Source: Candidatus Neomicrothrix sp. UBA672 (GTDB lineage Bacteria > Actinomycetota > Acidimicrobiia > Acidimicrobiales > MedAcidi-G1). Taken from it: DNA of 5,696 nucleotides. The notes under the pieces were generated by a model, which saw only the letters and a program-made list of their open reading frames with translations, did no database searches and was not told the origin of the DNA. Location of the stretch: NCBI GenBank assembly GCA_002299135.1, contig DBNM01000013.1:1-5696 (forward strand). Reading direction: 5' to 3'. The translations under genes were made by a program, and so were the position numbers. This document shows positions 1-5,694 of the stretch, in pieces; position 1 is the first letter of the stretch; every line of letters starts with the position of its first letter.

Positions 1-296
1 ACTGGACAACCTGAAGCTGCCCCTTCTGCCATGATCACACCTGAAGCATGACTGGTTTGCATAGCAGTCTTTGCATTGACTTGGAATAAGACTCTTTCCA
101 CGGCGATCTCATCTGGTTTTTGTTCCTCGATAAGAGTACGAATATCGTATTGAAGATCAGCGAGACGCTTTGCAAGTGCATCATTCGGATCTGTTCTGAT
201 TACCCCTGCAGCCTCTGCGGTAAGTTGGCGCCCATCTCTCCTGACTAACCCATAGCCACAACGCGATAAACCCGGATCCACTCCTAAAACGAACAT
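1..296 (-). CDS. ruvC: Crossover junction endodeoxyribonuclease RuvC, N-terminal part (cut by window edge)
   Basis: RuvC is the Holliday-junction resolvase that nicks four-way DNA junctions symmetrically, working with the RuvAB branch-migration motor in recombinational repair. Translation from the ATG at 296 gives 98 complete residues in frame to the window edge. They match the RuvC N-terminus: VLGVDPGL at residues 3-10 with the first metal-binding Asp at D7, the AVERV motif with catalytic Glu at E67, then a FQVNAKTAM stretch and the SHASGV helix at 82-87. The remaining acidic residues, expected in the C-terminal third of a protein of about 170 residues, lie outside the window. The next in-frame stop upstream is only 7 codons away and no other ATG or GTG lies between, so the start is well fixed. 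No Shine-Dalgarno sequence sits in front of it. A TACAAT hexamer ends 7 nt before the ATG, hinting at a leaderless transcript. In most actinobacteria ruvA and ruvB follow; they would lie beyond position 1. Confidence 0.95.
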   Translation of the reverse strand, partial: MFVLGVDPGLSRCGYGLVRRDGRQLTAEAAGVIRTDPNDALAKRLADLQYDIRTLIEEQKPDEIAVERVLFQVNAKTAMQTSHASGVIMAEGAASGCP

Positions 297-303
297 ATGT
301 ACG

Positions 304-309
304 ATTGTA
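304..309 (-). promoter_or_regulatory. Putative -10 hexamer (TACAAT) of a leaderless ruvC promoter
   Basis: On the minus strand TACAAT is followed by 7 nt and then the ruvC ATG, so a transcript starting 8 nt after the hexamer would begin at the A of the start codon. The hexamer differs from the TATAAT consensus at one base. No good -35 is visible: with an 18-nt spacer the best candidate is CCAACA. Leaderless mRNAs with this spacing are common in actinobacteria (established), and the absence of a Shine-Dalgarno sequence before ruvC agrees with it. The promoter itself is an inference. Confidence 0.5.
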
Positions 310-312
310 TCC

Positions 313-325
313 GAACCTTAGGTTC
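313..325. promoter_or_regulatory. Perfect 13-nt palindrome in the yebC-ruvC gap, possible operator
   Basis: GAACCT-T-AGGTTC is a perfect 6+1+6 inverted repeat placed just upstream of the putative -10 of ruvC, that is between the -10 and any -35. Extended by one base each side it reads CGAAC-N5-GTTCT. This resembles the Gram-positive/actinobacterial LexA box CGAAC-N4-GTTCG, but with one extra spacer base and one mismatch. The ruv genes belong to the SOS regulon in many bacteria. A 1-nt loop makes an RNA hairpin unlikely and no U-tract follows, so a protein-binding site fits better than a terminator. Confidence 0.4.
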
Positions 326-355
326 TATGTTGGGATTATTTGAAACTTCCGAGAG

Positions 356-1099
356 TTACAAATTCTCTAAAACGTCATCAGGTATATCAAAATTTGCGTA
401 AACATCCTGAACATCATCATCTTCATCTAGAAGATCTATGAGTTTCAACACCGCTTTAGCCTCTTGAGGGTCACTTATCTCAACAGTTGATGACGCAAGC
501 ATCGTGACATCAGCGCTTTCAAAAGAAATTTGAGCTTTCTCTACAGCTTCTCTGAGCGCAGGAAGATCACTCGGTGAACATGTCAATCGCCAACTCTCTC
601 CCTCGTTGACAAGATCTTCAGCTCCGGCTTCTAGAGTGGCTTCCATAACCGCCTCTTCATCTAAAGGGCTTGGAAAAATAACTATTCCCTTACGTTCAAA
701 CTGCCAAGCAACAGATCCAGGCTCTGCTAGAGAACCACCGTTTTTCGTGAAAATTGTTCGAATTTCAGATGCAGTTCGATTTCTATTATCAGTCAAAGTC
801 TCAACGTAAAGAGCCACTCCATGTGGTGCGTACCCTTCGTAAGTAACGCTCTCATAGGCAACTCCTTCTAACTCACCGGTACCCCTTTTGACCGCCCTTT
901 CTATAGTGTCAAGAGGCACCGAAGAATCTCGGGCTTTTTGATACATGGTACGCAAGGTTGGATTAGCATCAAGATCCCCTCCTCCTTGGCGGGCTGCCAC
1001 CTCAACCTGCTTTATCAACTTGGCAAAAAGTTTCCCGCGTTTTTTATCAGCGGCACCTTTTTTATGTTTTATGGTTGCCCATTTAGAATGGCCTGACAT
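356..1099 (-). CDS. yebC: YebC/TACO1 family protein (translation factor/transcriptional regulator family)
   Basis: Full-length YebC/PmpR/TACO1 family protein of 247 residues, the usual family size. Recognisable blocks are the N-terminal MSGHSKWATIKHKK, the KGKLFAK-like segment RGKLFAKLIK, NPTLR near residue 46, the TDNRNRTASEIR block near residue 102, the GGSLAEPGSVAWQFERKG block near residues 120-137, and the C-terminal VYANFDIP. Family members were first described as DNA-binding regulators. Mitochondrial TACO1 activates translation, and more recent work links bacterial YebC to translation through proline stretches. A role on the ribosome is therefore the better inference here. The ATG at 1099 gives the canonical MSGHSKW start and has AGGAG 6 nt upstream; the preceding in-frame TTG at 1102 would crowd that site. 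It lies 31 nt after pdxT and 59 nt before ruvC, the usual actinobacterial position, and is probably cotranscribed with pdxT. Confidence 0.95.
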   Translation of the reverse strand: MSGHSKWATIKHKKGAADKKRGKLFAKLIKQVEVAARQGGGDLDANPTLRTMYQKARDSSVPLDTIERAVKRGTGELEGVAYESVTYEGYAPHGVALYVETLTDNRNRTASEIRTIFTKNGGSLAEPGSVAWQFERKGIVIFPSPLDEEAVMEATLEAGAEDLVNEGESWRLTCSPSDLPALREAVEKAQISFESADVTMLASSTVEISDPQEAKAVLKLIDLLDEDDDVQDVYANFDIPDDVLENL

Positions 1100-1104
1100 C
1101 AAGT

Positions 1105-1110
1105 TCTCCT
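1105..1110 (-). promoter_or_regulatory. Ribosome binding site of yebC (AGGAGA)
   Basis: AGGAGA on the minus strand, with the AGGAG core ending 6 nt before the ATG at 1099. It decides between the ATG at 1099 (good spacing) and the in-frame TTG at 1102 (only about 3 nt away). It also shows that this organism uses Shine-Dalgarno initiation for internal operon genes. Confidence 0.75.
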
Positions 1111-1130
1111 ATTCAGGAACTAACGCTCCG

Positions 1131-1706
1131 TCAACTATTAGAAACCAACTCTAAGAATTCTGCATGTATTCGATCATCATCTGCTAACTCGGGATGGAAA
1201 GAGGTGACGATTGTCGAGTCTTGCCTACACATGACCGGTCGACCATTTATTTCTGCTAGAACCTCAACCTTTTCGCTGACGTTCTCAACTAAAGGAGCTC
1301 TTATGAAAACCCCTCTGAAGGAACTATTAAAACCTTGTATCAATAGGTCTGATTCAAAAGAATCAATCTGTCTTCCATAACCATTACGGCGAACTTCAAT
1401 ATCTATTAAATTCAAAGGTTTCTGATCGTTTCTGCCATCCGTAATTTTTGATGACAATAAAATCATCCCTGCACAAGTTCCCAAAATTGGCATTCCATTA
1501 TTTGAACGTTCTTGAAGAGAGTCGAATATCCCAGAAGATTCAAGCAAGAAAGACATCGTTGTTGATTCACCACCGGGGATTATTAATGCTTCTGAAGCAC
1601 CAAAATTTTCAAGACTGCGAACTTCTATAGCTTCTACTCCGAGTCTTTCTAAAGCTTGCACATGAAGCTTAAAAGCTCCCTGGAGCGCTAAAACTCCAAC
1701 TTTCAC
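1131..1706 (-). CDS. pdxT: Pyridoxal 5'-phosphate synthase glutaminase subunit PdxT
   Basis: PdxT is the class I glutamine amidotransferase subunit of PLP synthase. It hydrolyses glutamine and passes ammonia through a tunnel to PdxS, forming a 12+12 subunit cytosolic complex in characterised species. The 191-residue product has normal length. It starts MKVGVLALQG, carries PGGEST at 44-49 (glutamine-binding loop), the nucleophile Cys78 in GTCAGM, an RRNGYGRQ segment near 106-113, and His171 with Glu173 in SFHPEL. The catalytic triad is therefore complete. The start codon is GTG at 1706, 3 nt after the pdxS stop. The only purine-rich sequence in front (GGTAAGG) overlaps that stop, so translation is probably coupled to pdxS. 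From memory, mycobacteria have a thioesterase gene between pdxS and pdxT; here nothing intervenes. Confidence 0.96.
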   Translation of the reverse strand: MKVGVLALQGAFKLHVQALERLGVEAIEVRSLENFGASEALIIPGGESTTMSFLLESSGIFDSLQERSNNGMPILGTCAGMILLSSKITDGRNDQKPLNLIDIEVRRNGYGRQIDSFESDLLIQGFNSSFRGVFIRAPLVENVSEKVEVLAEINGRPVMCRQDSTIVTSFHPELADDDRIHAEFLELVSNS

Positions 1707-1709
1707 GCC

Positions 1710-2603
1710 TTACCAGCCGCGCTCTGCTAACCGAGTTTCTATCGAATCCATTTCAATACCTGTCATTGGTTCGCCTAGCTTTCTGCTAACTTTTGCCAGA
1801 ATTGAAGGATCCAAGTAGTTCGTCGTAGCTTCAACTATTGCCCGCGCTCTCGGAGCTGGGTCTTCACTTTTAAATATTCCTGACCCCACAAAAACAGCTT
1901 GAGCACCTAACTGCATCACCAAAGAAGCATCGGCAGGTGTCGCTATTCCACCTGCACAGAATACAGGAACAGGTAATTCGCCTGTTTCTGATACTTCCTG
2001 CACTAAGGGTAAGGGGGCTTGAAGCTGTTTTGCCCAGTCGAAAAGTTCAGCGGAGTCAGCCTGGGAGATTCTTCCTATATCTCCAAGAATGGATCGCAGG
2101 TGTCGAACTGCTTCAACGATATTGCCAGTTCCAGCTTCCCCTTTTGAGCGGATCAAACACGCACCTTCTGAAATTCTTCTTAATGCCTCACCTAAATTTG
2201 TGGCACCACACACAAATGGGGCATCAAATTTCCATTTATCGATGTGATGTGCTTCATCCGCTGGGGTCAGCACTTCACTTTCGTCTATATAGTCAACTCC
2301 GATCGACTGCAATACTTGTGCCTCAGCGAAATGTCCTATCCTTGCTTTAGCCATGACCGGAACCGTGACAGCATTTTTGATTTCTTCGATCATTTCAGGA
2401 TCAGACATTCTCGCGACACCTCCGTCACGACGTATGTCGGCTGGCACTCTCTCTAATGCCATTACTGCGGTTGCTCCTGCATCCTCAGCTATTTTCGCCT
2501 GATCTGCATCGACAACATCCATAATGACGCCGCCTTTTAGCATCTCGGCAAGACCCCTTTTGACTAATCGGGTCCCTGTATCACGATTAAGTTCATCCAT
2601 CAT
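1710..2603 (-). CDS. pdxS: Pyridoxal 5'-phosphate synthase lyase subunit PdxS
   Basis: PdxS makes PLP (vitamin B6) from ribose 5-phosphate, glyceraldehyde 3-phosphate and ammonia supplied by PdxT (the DXP-independent route). The 297-residue product matches the family in length and sequence throughout. It has VKRGLAEMLKGGVIMDV near the N-terminus with the active-site Asp29, PVMAKARIGH with the first catalytic lysine at K86, IRSKGEAGTGN with the second lysine at K154, the FCAGGIATPAD phosphate-binding loop at 215-225, and the conserved C-terminal ERGW. Two ATGs stand in tandem at 2603 and 2600 and sequence alone does not decide between them. No Shine-Dalgarno sequence precedes them. A TAGACT hexamer 6 nt before the second ATG would fit a leaderless start at 2600. 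A 62-nt gap separates it from the DUF3048 gene, so pdxST may have its own promoter. Confidence 0.97.
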   Translation of the reverse strand: MMDELNRDTGTRLVKRGLAEMLKGGVIMDVVDADQAKIAEDAGATAVMALERVPADIRRDGGVARMSDPEMIEEIKNAVTVPVMAKARIGHFAEAQVLQSIGVDYIDESEVLTPADEAHHIDKWKFDAPFVCGATNLGEALRRISEGACLIRSKGEAGTGNIVEAVRHLRSILGDIGRISQADSAELFDWAKQLQAPLPLVQEVSETGELPVPVFCAGGIATPADASLVMQLGAQAVFVGSGIFKSEDPAPRARAIVEATTNYLDPSILAKVSRKLGEPMTGIEMDSIETRLAERGW

Positions 2604-2606
2604 GTA

Positions 2607-2612
2607 AGTCTA
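2607..2612 (-). promoter_or_regulatory. Possible -10 hexamer (TAGACT) for pdxST, leaderless type
   Basis: TAGACT fits the actinobacterial TAnnnT pattern and ends 6 nt before the second of two tandem ATG codons, so the mRNA could begin at that codon. The 62-nt gap around it has no Shine-Dalgarno sequence near the start and no hairpin followed by a T-tract. No convincing -35 is visible at 16-18 nt. The call rests on position and a weak motif only. Confidence 0.35.
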
Positions 2613-2665
2613 GAAGAGGTTAAGAGATATACCTTTCTGAAAATTAAAATGGTTTACTTTTGCTT

Positions 2666-3811
2666 TTATCCAGTTAAAACCGCTGCTTCCATTGGGCTCA
2701 ACAAAGATGCTTCTCCCAATTGTGCCAAAACGACCCATGTTCTCCCATAGTCAAGACTCACAGATTTTCCTGAGTCATCATCGTAAAACGACCATTTCAA
2801 AGCCTCAAACTGTCGATCCCATGTGATCCCCACAATTTTTCCGTTTCGGAGAAGCCACCCATCTCCGCTACCCGTGCTTTGGGCTTGAGGTGAATTAGGA
2901 TCAGCATTTGATCTGAAATAGTCAACATAAAGGAGCAGGACATTTTCTGAATCCAACTGAATACCATCTGAGCCAATTAAAGGAGAGCCGTCCTGAAAAC
3001 GTTTCCACTTTGAGGACTGCTGATCCCAAAGATACTCGACAACACGACCACCAGTTTCCCAGCGTAATCCCAAAGTTGACACTGCAGAAACTGGGACTGC
3101 TCCATAATCAAATATTGCAATTGGTGCCGACGTTGGAACATCACCAATCAAATAAGCAGGGTTCAAAACACCGTCGTAAGGAGGGTTGCCTCTTGAAGAG
3201 TCACGAGAAAAAGCACCTGAGGAATTTATTTCTGCACTTTGTCTAATGAAAGTTCCACTTCGTTCTGCTTCTTCAACTTCTGCTCCCACTCCTTCGTTGC
3301 TGCCCCAATACGCGAAATGAGGATTGCTGAGATTTCCAATGAGACTTATATCCGTAGACCGAGCTGACCTAACTGGAGCTATACGTTCAGGCAACGAACT
3401 CTGATATATGCCTAAAAATCTTGTTTTACCTGCTTCTATGAGAGTTTCATAGACTACGTCCGCCTCTGAAAGCCCCTCGTGAGGGAGCGAATTAGAGTCA
3501 TTGTTGCCTATCTTCACTGTCAATGCGGGTCTGGGAATTACCCCTTCCAACGCTGGCAGACCGGTCAAAGGGTGTCTAGGGCCAACCCACTCTTCAGGGT
3601 CAATTATTGTTGTTGTCGTTGCAAGCACTGTTTCAGTGGTTGTTGTCGCGACGACTGAACTAGTTGTCGAAGAAAGTGTTGACAGAGACGAAGTGGTGGT
3701 AGTTGCTTCAACAGTGATTTTTTCACTTCCGCCACATGAAATGAAGGAGAAAAATCCCATAACCGCTATGAGGAAAATCTTTGTTGATTTAAAATTCCTT
3801 GCAGTGCTCAC
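2666..3811 (-). CDS. DUF3048 domain-containing lipoprotein (YerB-like)
   Basis: Predicted exported lipoprotein of 381 residues with a DUF3048 domain; the molecular function of this family is not known to me. The N-terminus has basic residues, a hydrophobic segment at about 12-25 and a cysteine at C26 in FISC-GG, a slightly atypical lipobox with Phe at -3. It is the only cysteine seen in the protein. Residues 37-68 form a Thr/Ser-rich linker. The globular part starts at HPLTGLPA (80-87) and has typical DUF3048 blocks: an LSEADVVYE motif at 114-122, TRFLGIYQS at 130-138, and PERIAPVRSAR at 141-151. A C-terminal DUF3048 domain follows, with an SENVLLLYVDY strand, a GSGDGW...GITWDR block and the closing LDYGRTWV. 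The start is a GTG whose TGA-overlapping position (GTGA) couples it to the upstream M48-like gene, and GGAGGA stands 3 nt before it. This suggests the two products are made together and may act together at the membrane. Confidence 0.88.
   Translation of the reverse strand: MSTARNFKSTKIFLIAVMGFFSFISCGGSEKITVEATTTTSSLSTLSSTTSSVVATTTTETVLATTTTIIDPEEWVGPRHPLTGLPALEGVIPRPALTVKIGNNDSNSLPHEGLSEADVVYETLIEAGKTRFLGIYQSSLPERIAPVRSARSTDISLIGNLSNPHFAYWGSNEGVGAEVEEAERSGTFIRQSAEINSSGAFSRDSSRGNPPYDGVLNPAYLIGDVPTSAPIAIFDYGAVPVSAVSTLGLRWETGGRVVEYLWDQQSSKWKRFQDGSPLIGSDGIQLDSENVLLLYVDYFRSNADPNSPQAQSTGSGDGWLLRNGKIVGITWDRQFEALKWSFYDDDSGKSVSLDYGRTWVVLAQLGEASLLSPMEAAVLTG
3608..3703 (-). repeat. Low-complexity Thr/Ser-codon tract in the lipoprotein linker
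   Basis: Degenerate ACN-type codon repeats encode residues 37-68 of the DUF3048 lipoprotein, with four runs of three or four consecutive threonines separated by Ser, Val, Ala and Leu. On the plus strand this appears as gttgttgtcg-like trinucleotide repetition. It is an extended spacer between the lipid anchor and the folded domain. Such linkers can vary in length between strains by slippage, and Thr-rich segments of actinobacterial lipoproteins can be O-mannosylated; both points are inference here. Confidence 0.6.
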
Positions 3812-4590
3812 AATTCCTCCATTGCTGAGACTCTCTCTTCAGTAGATGGGTGTGTTTCTTCAGTATCCAACCCCTTTGGGTTCATCAACCATAGGTGTGA
3901 GGTTGATTTAGGTGCATCTTCAATTTCTGTCCCTAAACCCTTGAGCGCTAAGAGTGACCTCTGAACTCCTGGAGGGTATCGAGTCAGTTCCGCTCCCCTT
4001 ACATCTTCAAGTCTGACATCGTCTTGATATTTCTTACTCCCGGTAAAAATGCCGACCAAAGGAAACCTAAGGAAAAATGCTTCTACCGTCTTTTTTGACA
4101 AACGACTGTCAAGGCACTTTGCAATCAATTGAGCTAAAAGGCCTTCAATTTCAACGAGGTCTAATGAGTCGATAGCTCCTGTAGTTAAAACGACCGCTTG
4201 TGATCGTTTGTCAGCGACAGCTGCCGCATTACCGTTGGGACTTTCAATCACATAAACATCCGGCTTGTCTAGACCATGATTTACACATATGCCGTCAAGA
4301 GCATTGTGTAACCGAGGAAATTGTTTTTCAGTTGCAGGAATACTGCCAAGTGATCTGAGAACAGCACCTGGAGCAATACGAGCCAGAGCGAAAACCAGCA
4401 ACAAGGAAACTATTAAAGCTAAAGCCAGAGGTAGAAGGAACGAATTATCCACAAAGAAAAAAATTGGTACCCAAACTAAGAATGAAAGAAACAAATATGT
4501 ATGAAAAACCGGAGAACGTATATCTATAATCTTCATTTTTACCCAGGTGTAGGAATAATTATTTATCTCTGCTCTAGGCATATTACGCAT
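3808..4590 (-). CDS. M48/HtpX-like membrane protein lacking the zinc-protease motif (pseudopeptidase)
   Basis: A 260-residue protein with the layout of M48 (HtpX-type) peptidases: two predicted membrane helices at about 31-47 and 52-72, then a cytosolic-type domain. Retained family blocks include FPRLHNALDGIC (91-102), the PDVYVIESPNGNAAAVAD stretch (110-127), AVVLTTGAIDSL (132-143), DVRGAELTRYP (196-206), SHLWLMNPKG (231-240) and HPSTEERV (247-254). The expected HEXXH reads QLIAK (154-158), so both zinc histidines and the catalytic glutamate are gone. By my alignment the third ligand, normally Glu in an ExxAD-type motif, is Val192. The reading frame stays open and aligned through these sites, so this looks like a maintained non-catalytic paralogue rather than a frameshifted gene. 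The start is uncertain: ATG codons at 4590, 4581 and 4536 are in frame, none has a good Shine-Dalgarno sequence, and 4536 would begin the protein just before the first helix. It ends in a GTGA overlap with the lipoprotein gene. Confidence 0.8.
   Translation of the reverse strand: MRNMPRAEINNYSYTWVKMKIIDIRSPVFHTYLFLSFLVWVPIFFFVDNSFLLPLALALIVSLLLVFALARIAPGAVLRSLGSIPATEKQFPRLHNALDGICVNHGLDKPDVYVIESPNGNAAAVADKRSQAVVLTTGAIDSLDLVEIEGLLAQLIAKCLDSRLSKKTVEAFFLRFPLVGIFTGSKKYQDDVRLEDVRGAELTRYPPGVQRSLLALKGLGTEIEDAPKSTSHLWLMNPKGLDTEETHPSTEERVSAMEEL
3815..3820 (-). promoter_or_regulatory. Strong ribosome binding site (GGAGGA) of the DUF3048 lipoprotein gene
   Basis: GGAGGA on the minus strand lies 3 nt before the GTG start at 3811 and inside the last codons of the M48-like gene. 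It supports the GTG start and, with the 4-nt GTGA overlap, implies that the two genes are cotranscribed and translated in a coupled way. Confidence 0.75.
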
Positions 4591-4592
4591 TT

Positions 4593-4613
4593 ATTTGGGT
4601 CAAATGGGGTCAA
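4593..4613. repeat. Small palindrome and direct repeat between the glycosyltransferase and M48-like genes
   Basis: In the 19-nt gap and adjoining stop codon, ATTTG-GGT-CAAAT (4593-4605) is a perfect 5+3+5 inverted repeat. GGGTCAA occurs twice with starts 10 bp apart (4597-4603 and 4607-4613), about one helical turn. On the minus strand the direct repeats read TTGACCC, also -35-like, but no -10 with normal spacing follows. It could be an operator, a remnant promoter or chance. Confidence 0.3.
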
Positions 4614-5683
4614 TTAGCCAAGATCGCTTCATAAGATTTCGAATAAGTCTCTGCTAGACGTTGCATTGAAAAATTTTCTGCCCTCTTTAGACCTCGAGCA
4701 GACAATCTTTCAGCTTGATCAGGGTTTCTAAGGATCTTTTCAATAGCACCGGCCAAAACCTGTGAATCGCCAGCTGGAACCAAAAGTGCATCTTCACCGC
4801 CACGGGCTACTTTTGCATAACCAGGAATGTCACTTGCTACAACCGGGGTTCCACAAGCCATTCCCTCCAACAAAACAACCCCAAAAGATTCCCCTCTTAA
4901 TGATGGTGCACAAAATATATCTGACCCTTTTATACGTGACAGTTTCTCGTCTTCACTTATCCGGCCTAGCCATTTAACTCTATGATCTCCTGCTGCTTGA
5001 GCTTTCAGTTCGGTGGTTTCAGGTCCATCACTTGCAACCCAAAGTTGCGTATCTGGTGGTAAAAAAGTCATCGCTTCGAGCAGCACACCTAGACCTTTTC
5101 GGGGTTCATGTCTACCAATAAAAAATATTGTTGGGCTTTCTTTTGACCATGGGACTACCGAGCTGCATCTATCTGTTTCAACTCCATTGAAAAGGATCTC
5201 ATACTCTCCTCCTAAAGCCGAGTGGGCCATTTCTGCTGCATCTTCAGAAACAGCAACGGCATGATCTAGTCGGTTACGCAACCACTTCACGGGACCTTTT
5301 AATAAGTCATACGCCAAACTTTTACCTGCTGCATGAAATGTGCCCAACATGGGACTCTGAGCTAAAAACAAAGATGTCAGAGTCGGTCCAGGGGCTAATG
5401 GCTCATGCAAATGGAGAATGTCAAATTGTTCGTCTCGCAGGGCTCTGATTGTTCTCAATGCACAAGGGACATCAGGAGCGATCGGGGCAACAGACCCATT
5501 TGCTGTCGTAGGTATGCTCATGCCAAGAGGTGTCACTCCCGTGTCAGGGGGTGGACCATCACACGGACCAAGAACCCGGACAAAATGGCCTAAGCCTCTC
5601 AGCATCTTCGCTAAGCCCAAAACTTGTCCTTGAACTCCCCCAGGAACCGTCAAACTGTAAGGGCATATAAGACCTATACGCAT
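4610..5683 (-). CDS. pimA: GT4 glycosyltransferase, PimA-like (phosphatidylinositol mannosyltransferase)
   Basis: GT-B fold retaining glycosyltransferase of 357 residues. PimA transfers mannose from GDP-mannose to phosphatidylinositol at the inner face of the membrane, the first step toward PIMs and lipoglycans. The N-terminus MRIGLICPYSLTVPGGVQ (1-18) closely resembles mycobacterial PimA and holds the GGV loop at 15-17. Also present are NGSV (62-65), ILHLHEP (89-95), the catalytic-type His117 in GTFHA, Lys121, FNGVE (165-169), the nucleotide-binding GRHEPRKG (190-197) with Arg191 and Lys196, and GESFGVVLLE (264-273) with the EX7E pair E265/E273. The position ahead of pdxS-pdxT-yebC-ruvC matches the mycobacterial order I remember, which supports the name. 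The loop after NGSV is less basic than in mycobacterial PimA, so another lipid acceptor is possible. The ATG at 5683 is 13 nt from the window end; a TAGAAT hexamer precedes it but the rest of the upstream region is not visible. Confidence 0.8.
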   Translation of the reverse strand: MRIGLICPYSLTVPGGVQGQVLGLAKMLRGLGHFVRVLGPCDGPPPDTGVTPLGMSIPTTANGSVAPIAPDVPCALRTIRALRDEQFDILHLHEPLAPGPTLTSLFLAQSPMLGTFHAAGKSLAYDLLKGPVKWLRNRLDHAVAVSEDAAEMAHSALGGEYEILFNGVETDRCSSVVPWSKESPTIFFIGRHEPRKGLGVLLEAMTFLPPDTQLWVASDGPETTELKAQAAGDHRVKWLGRISEDEKLSRIKGSDIFCAPSLRGESFGVVLLEGMACGTPVVASDIPGYAKVARGGEDALLVPAGDSQVLAGAIEKILRNPDQAERLSARGLKRAENFSMQRLAETYSKSYEAILAN

Positions 5684-5688
5684 ACTAG

Positions 5689-5694
5689 ATTCTA
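5689..5694 (-). promoter_or_regulatory. Possible -10 hexamer (TAGAAT) before the PimA-like gene
   Basis: TAGAAT fits TAnnnT and ends 5 nt before the ATG at 5683, with no Shine-Dalgarno sequence between. Only two further bases are visible upstream, so neither a -35 nor the upstream gene can be judged. In related genomes this gene usually follows an acyltransferase gene closely, and the hexamer may be fortuitous. Confidence 0.25.

Noticed and set aside
313..325. Palindrome as a transcription terminator after yebC
   Set aside because: The stem is 6 bp with a 1-nt centre, which cannot form a stable RNA hairpin, and no T-tract follows.
1100..1102. TTG codon one triplet upstream as the yebC start
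   Set aside because: The family begins MSGHSKW, and the AGGAG spacing favours the ATG at 1099.
1937..2350. Plus-strand open frame of 137 codons
   Set aside because: It lies entirely antisense to the strongly conserved pdxS gene, and its sequence has no recognisable domain.
2604..2665. Riboswitch or attenuator ahead of pdxS
   Set aside because: The gap is only 62 nt, AT-rich, and shows no clear paired helices or terminator.
3501..3845. Plus-strand open frame of 114 codons, Val-rich
   Set aside because: It is the antisense shadow of the Thr-rich linker and N-terminus of the DUF3048 lipoprotein. The product has no family resemblance.
4120..4160. Loss of HEXXH in the M48-like gene as a frameshift artefact
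   Set aside because: Conserved residues on both sides (LTTGAID upstream; LDSRL, VRGAELT downstream) remain in one frame, so the motif was substituted, not shifted.
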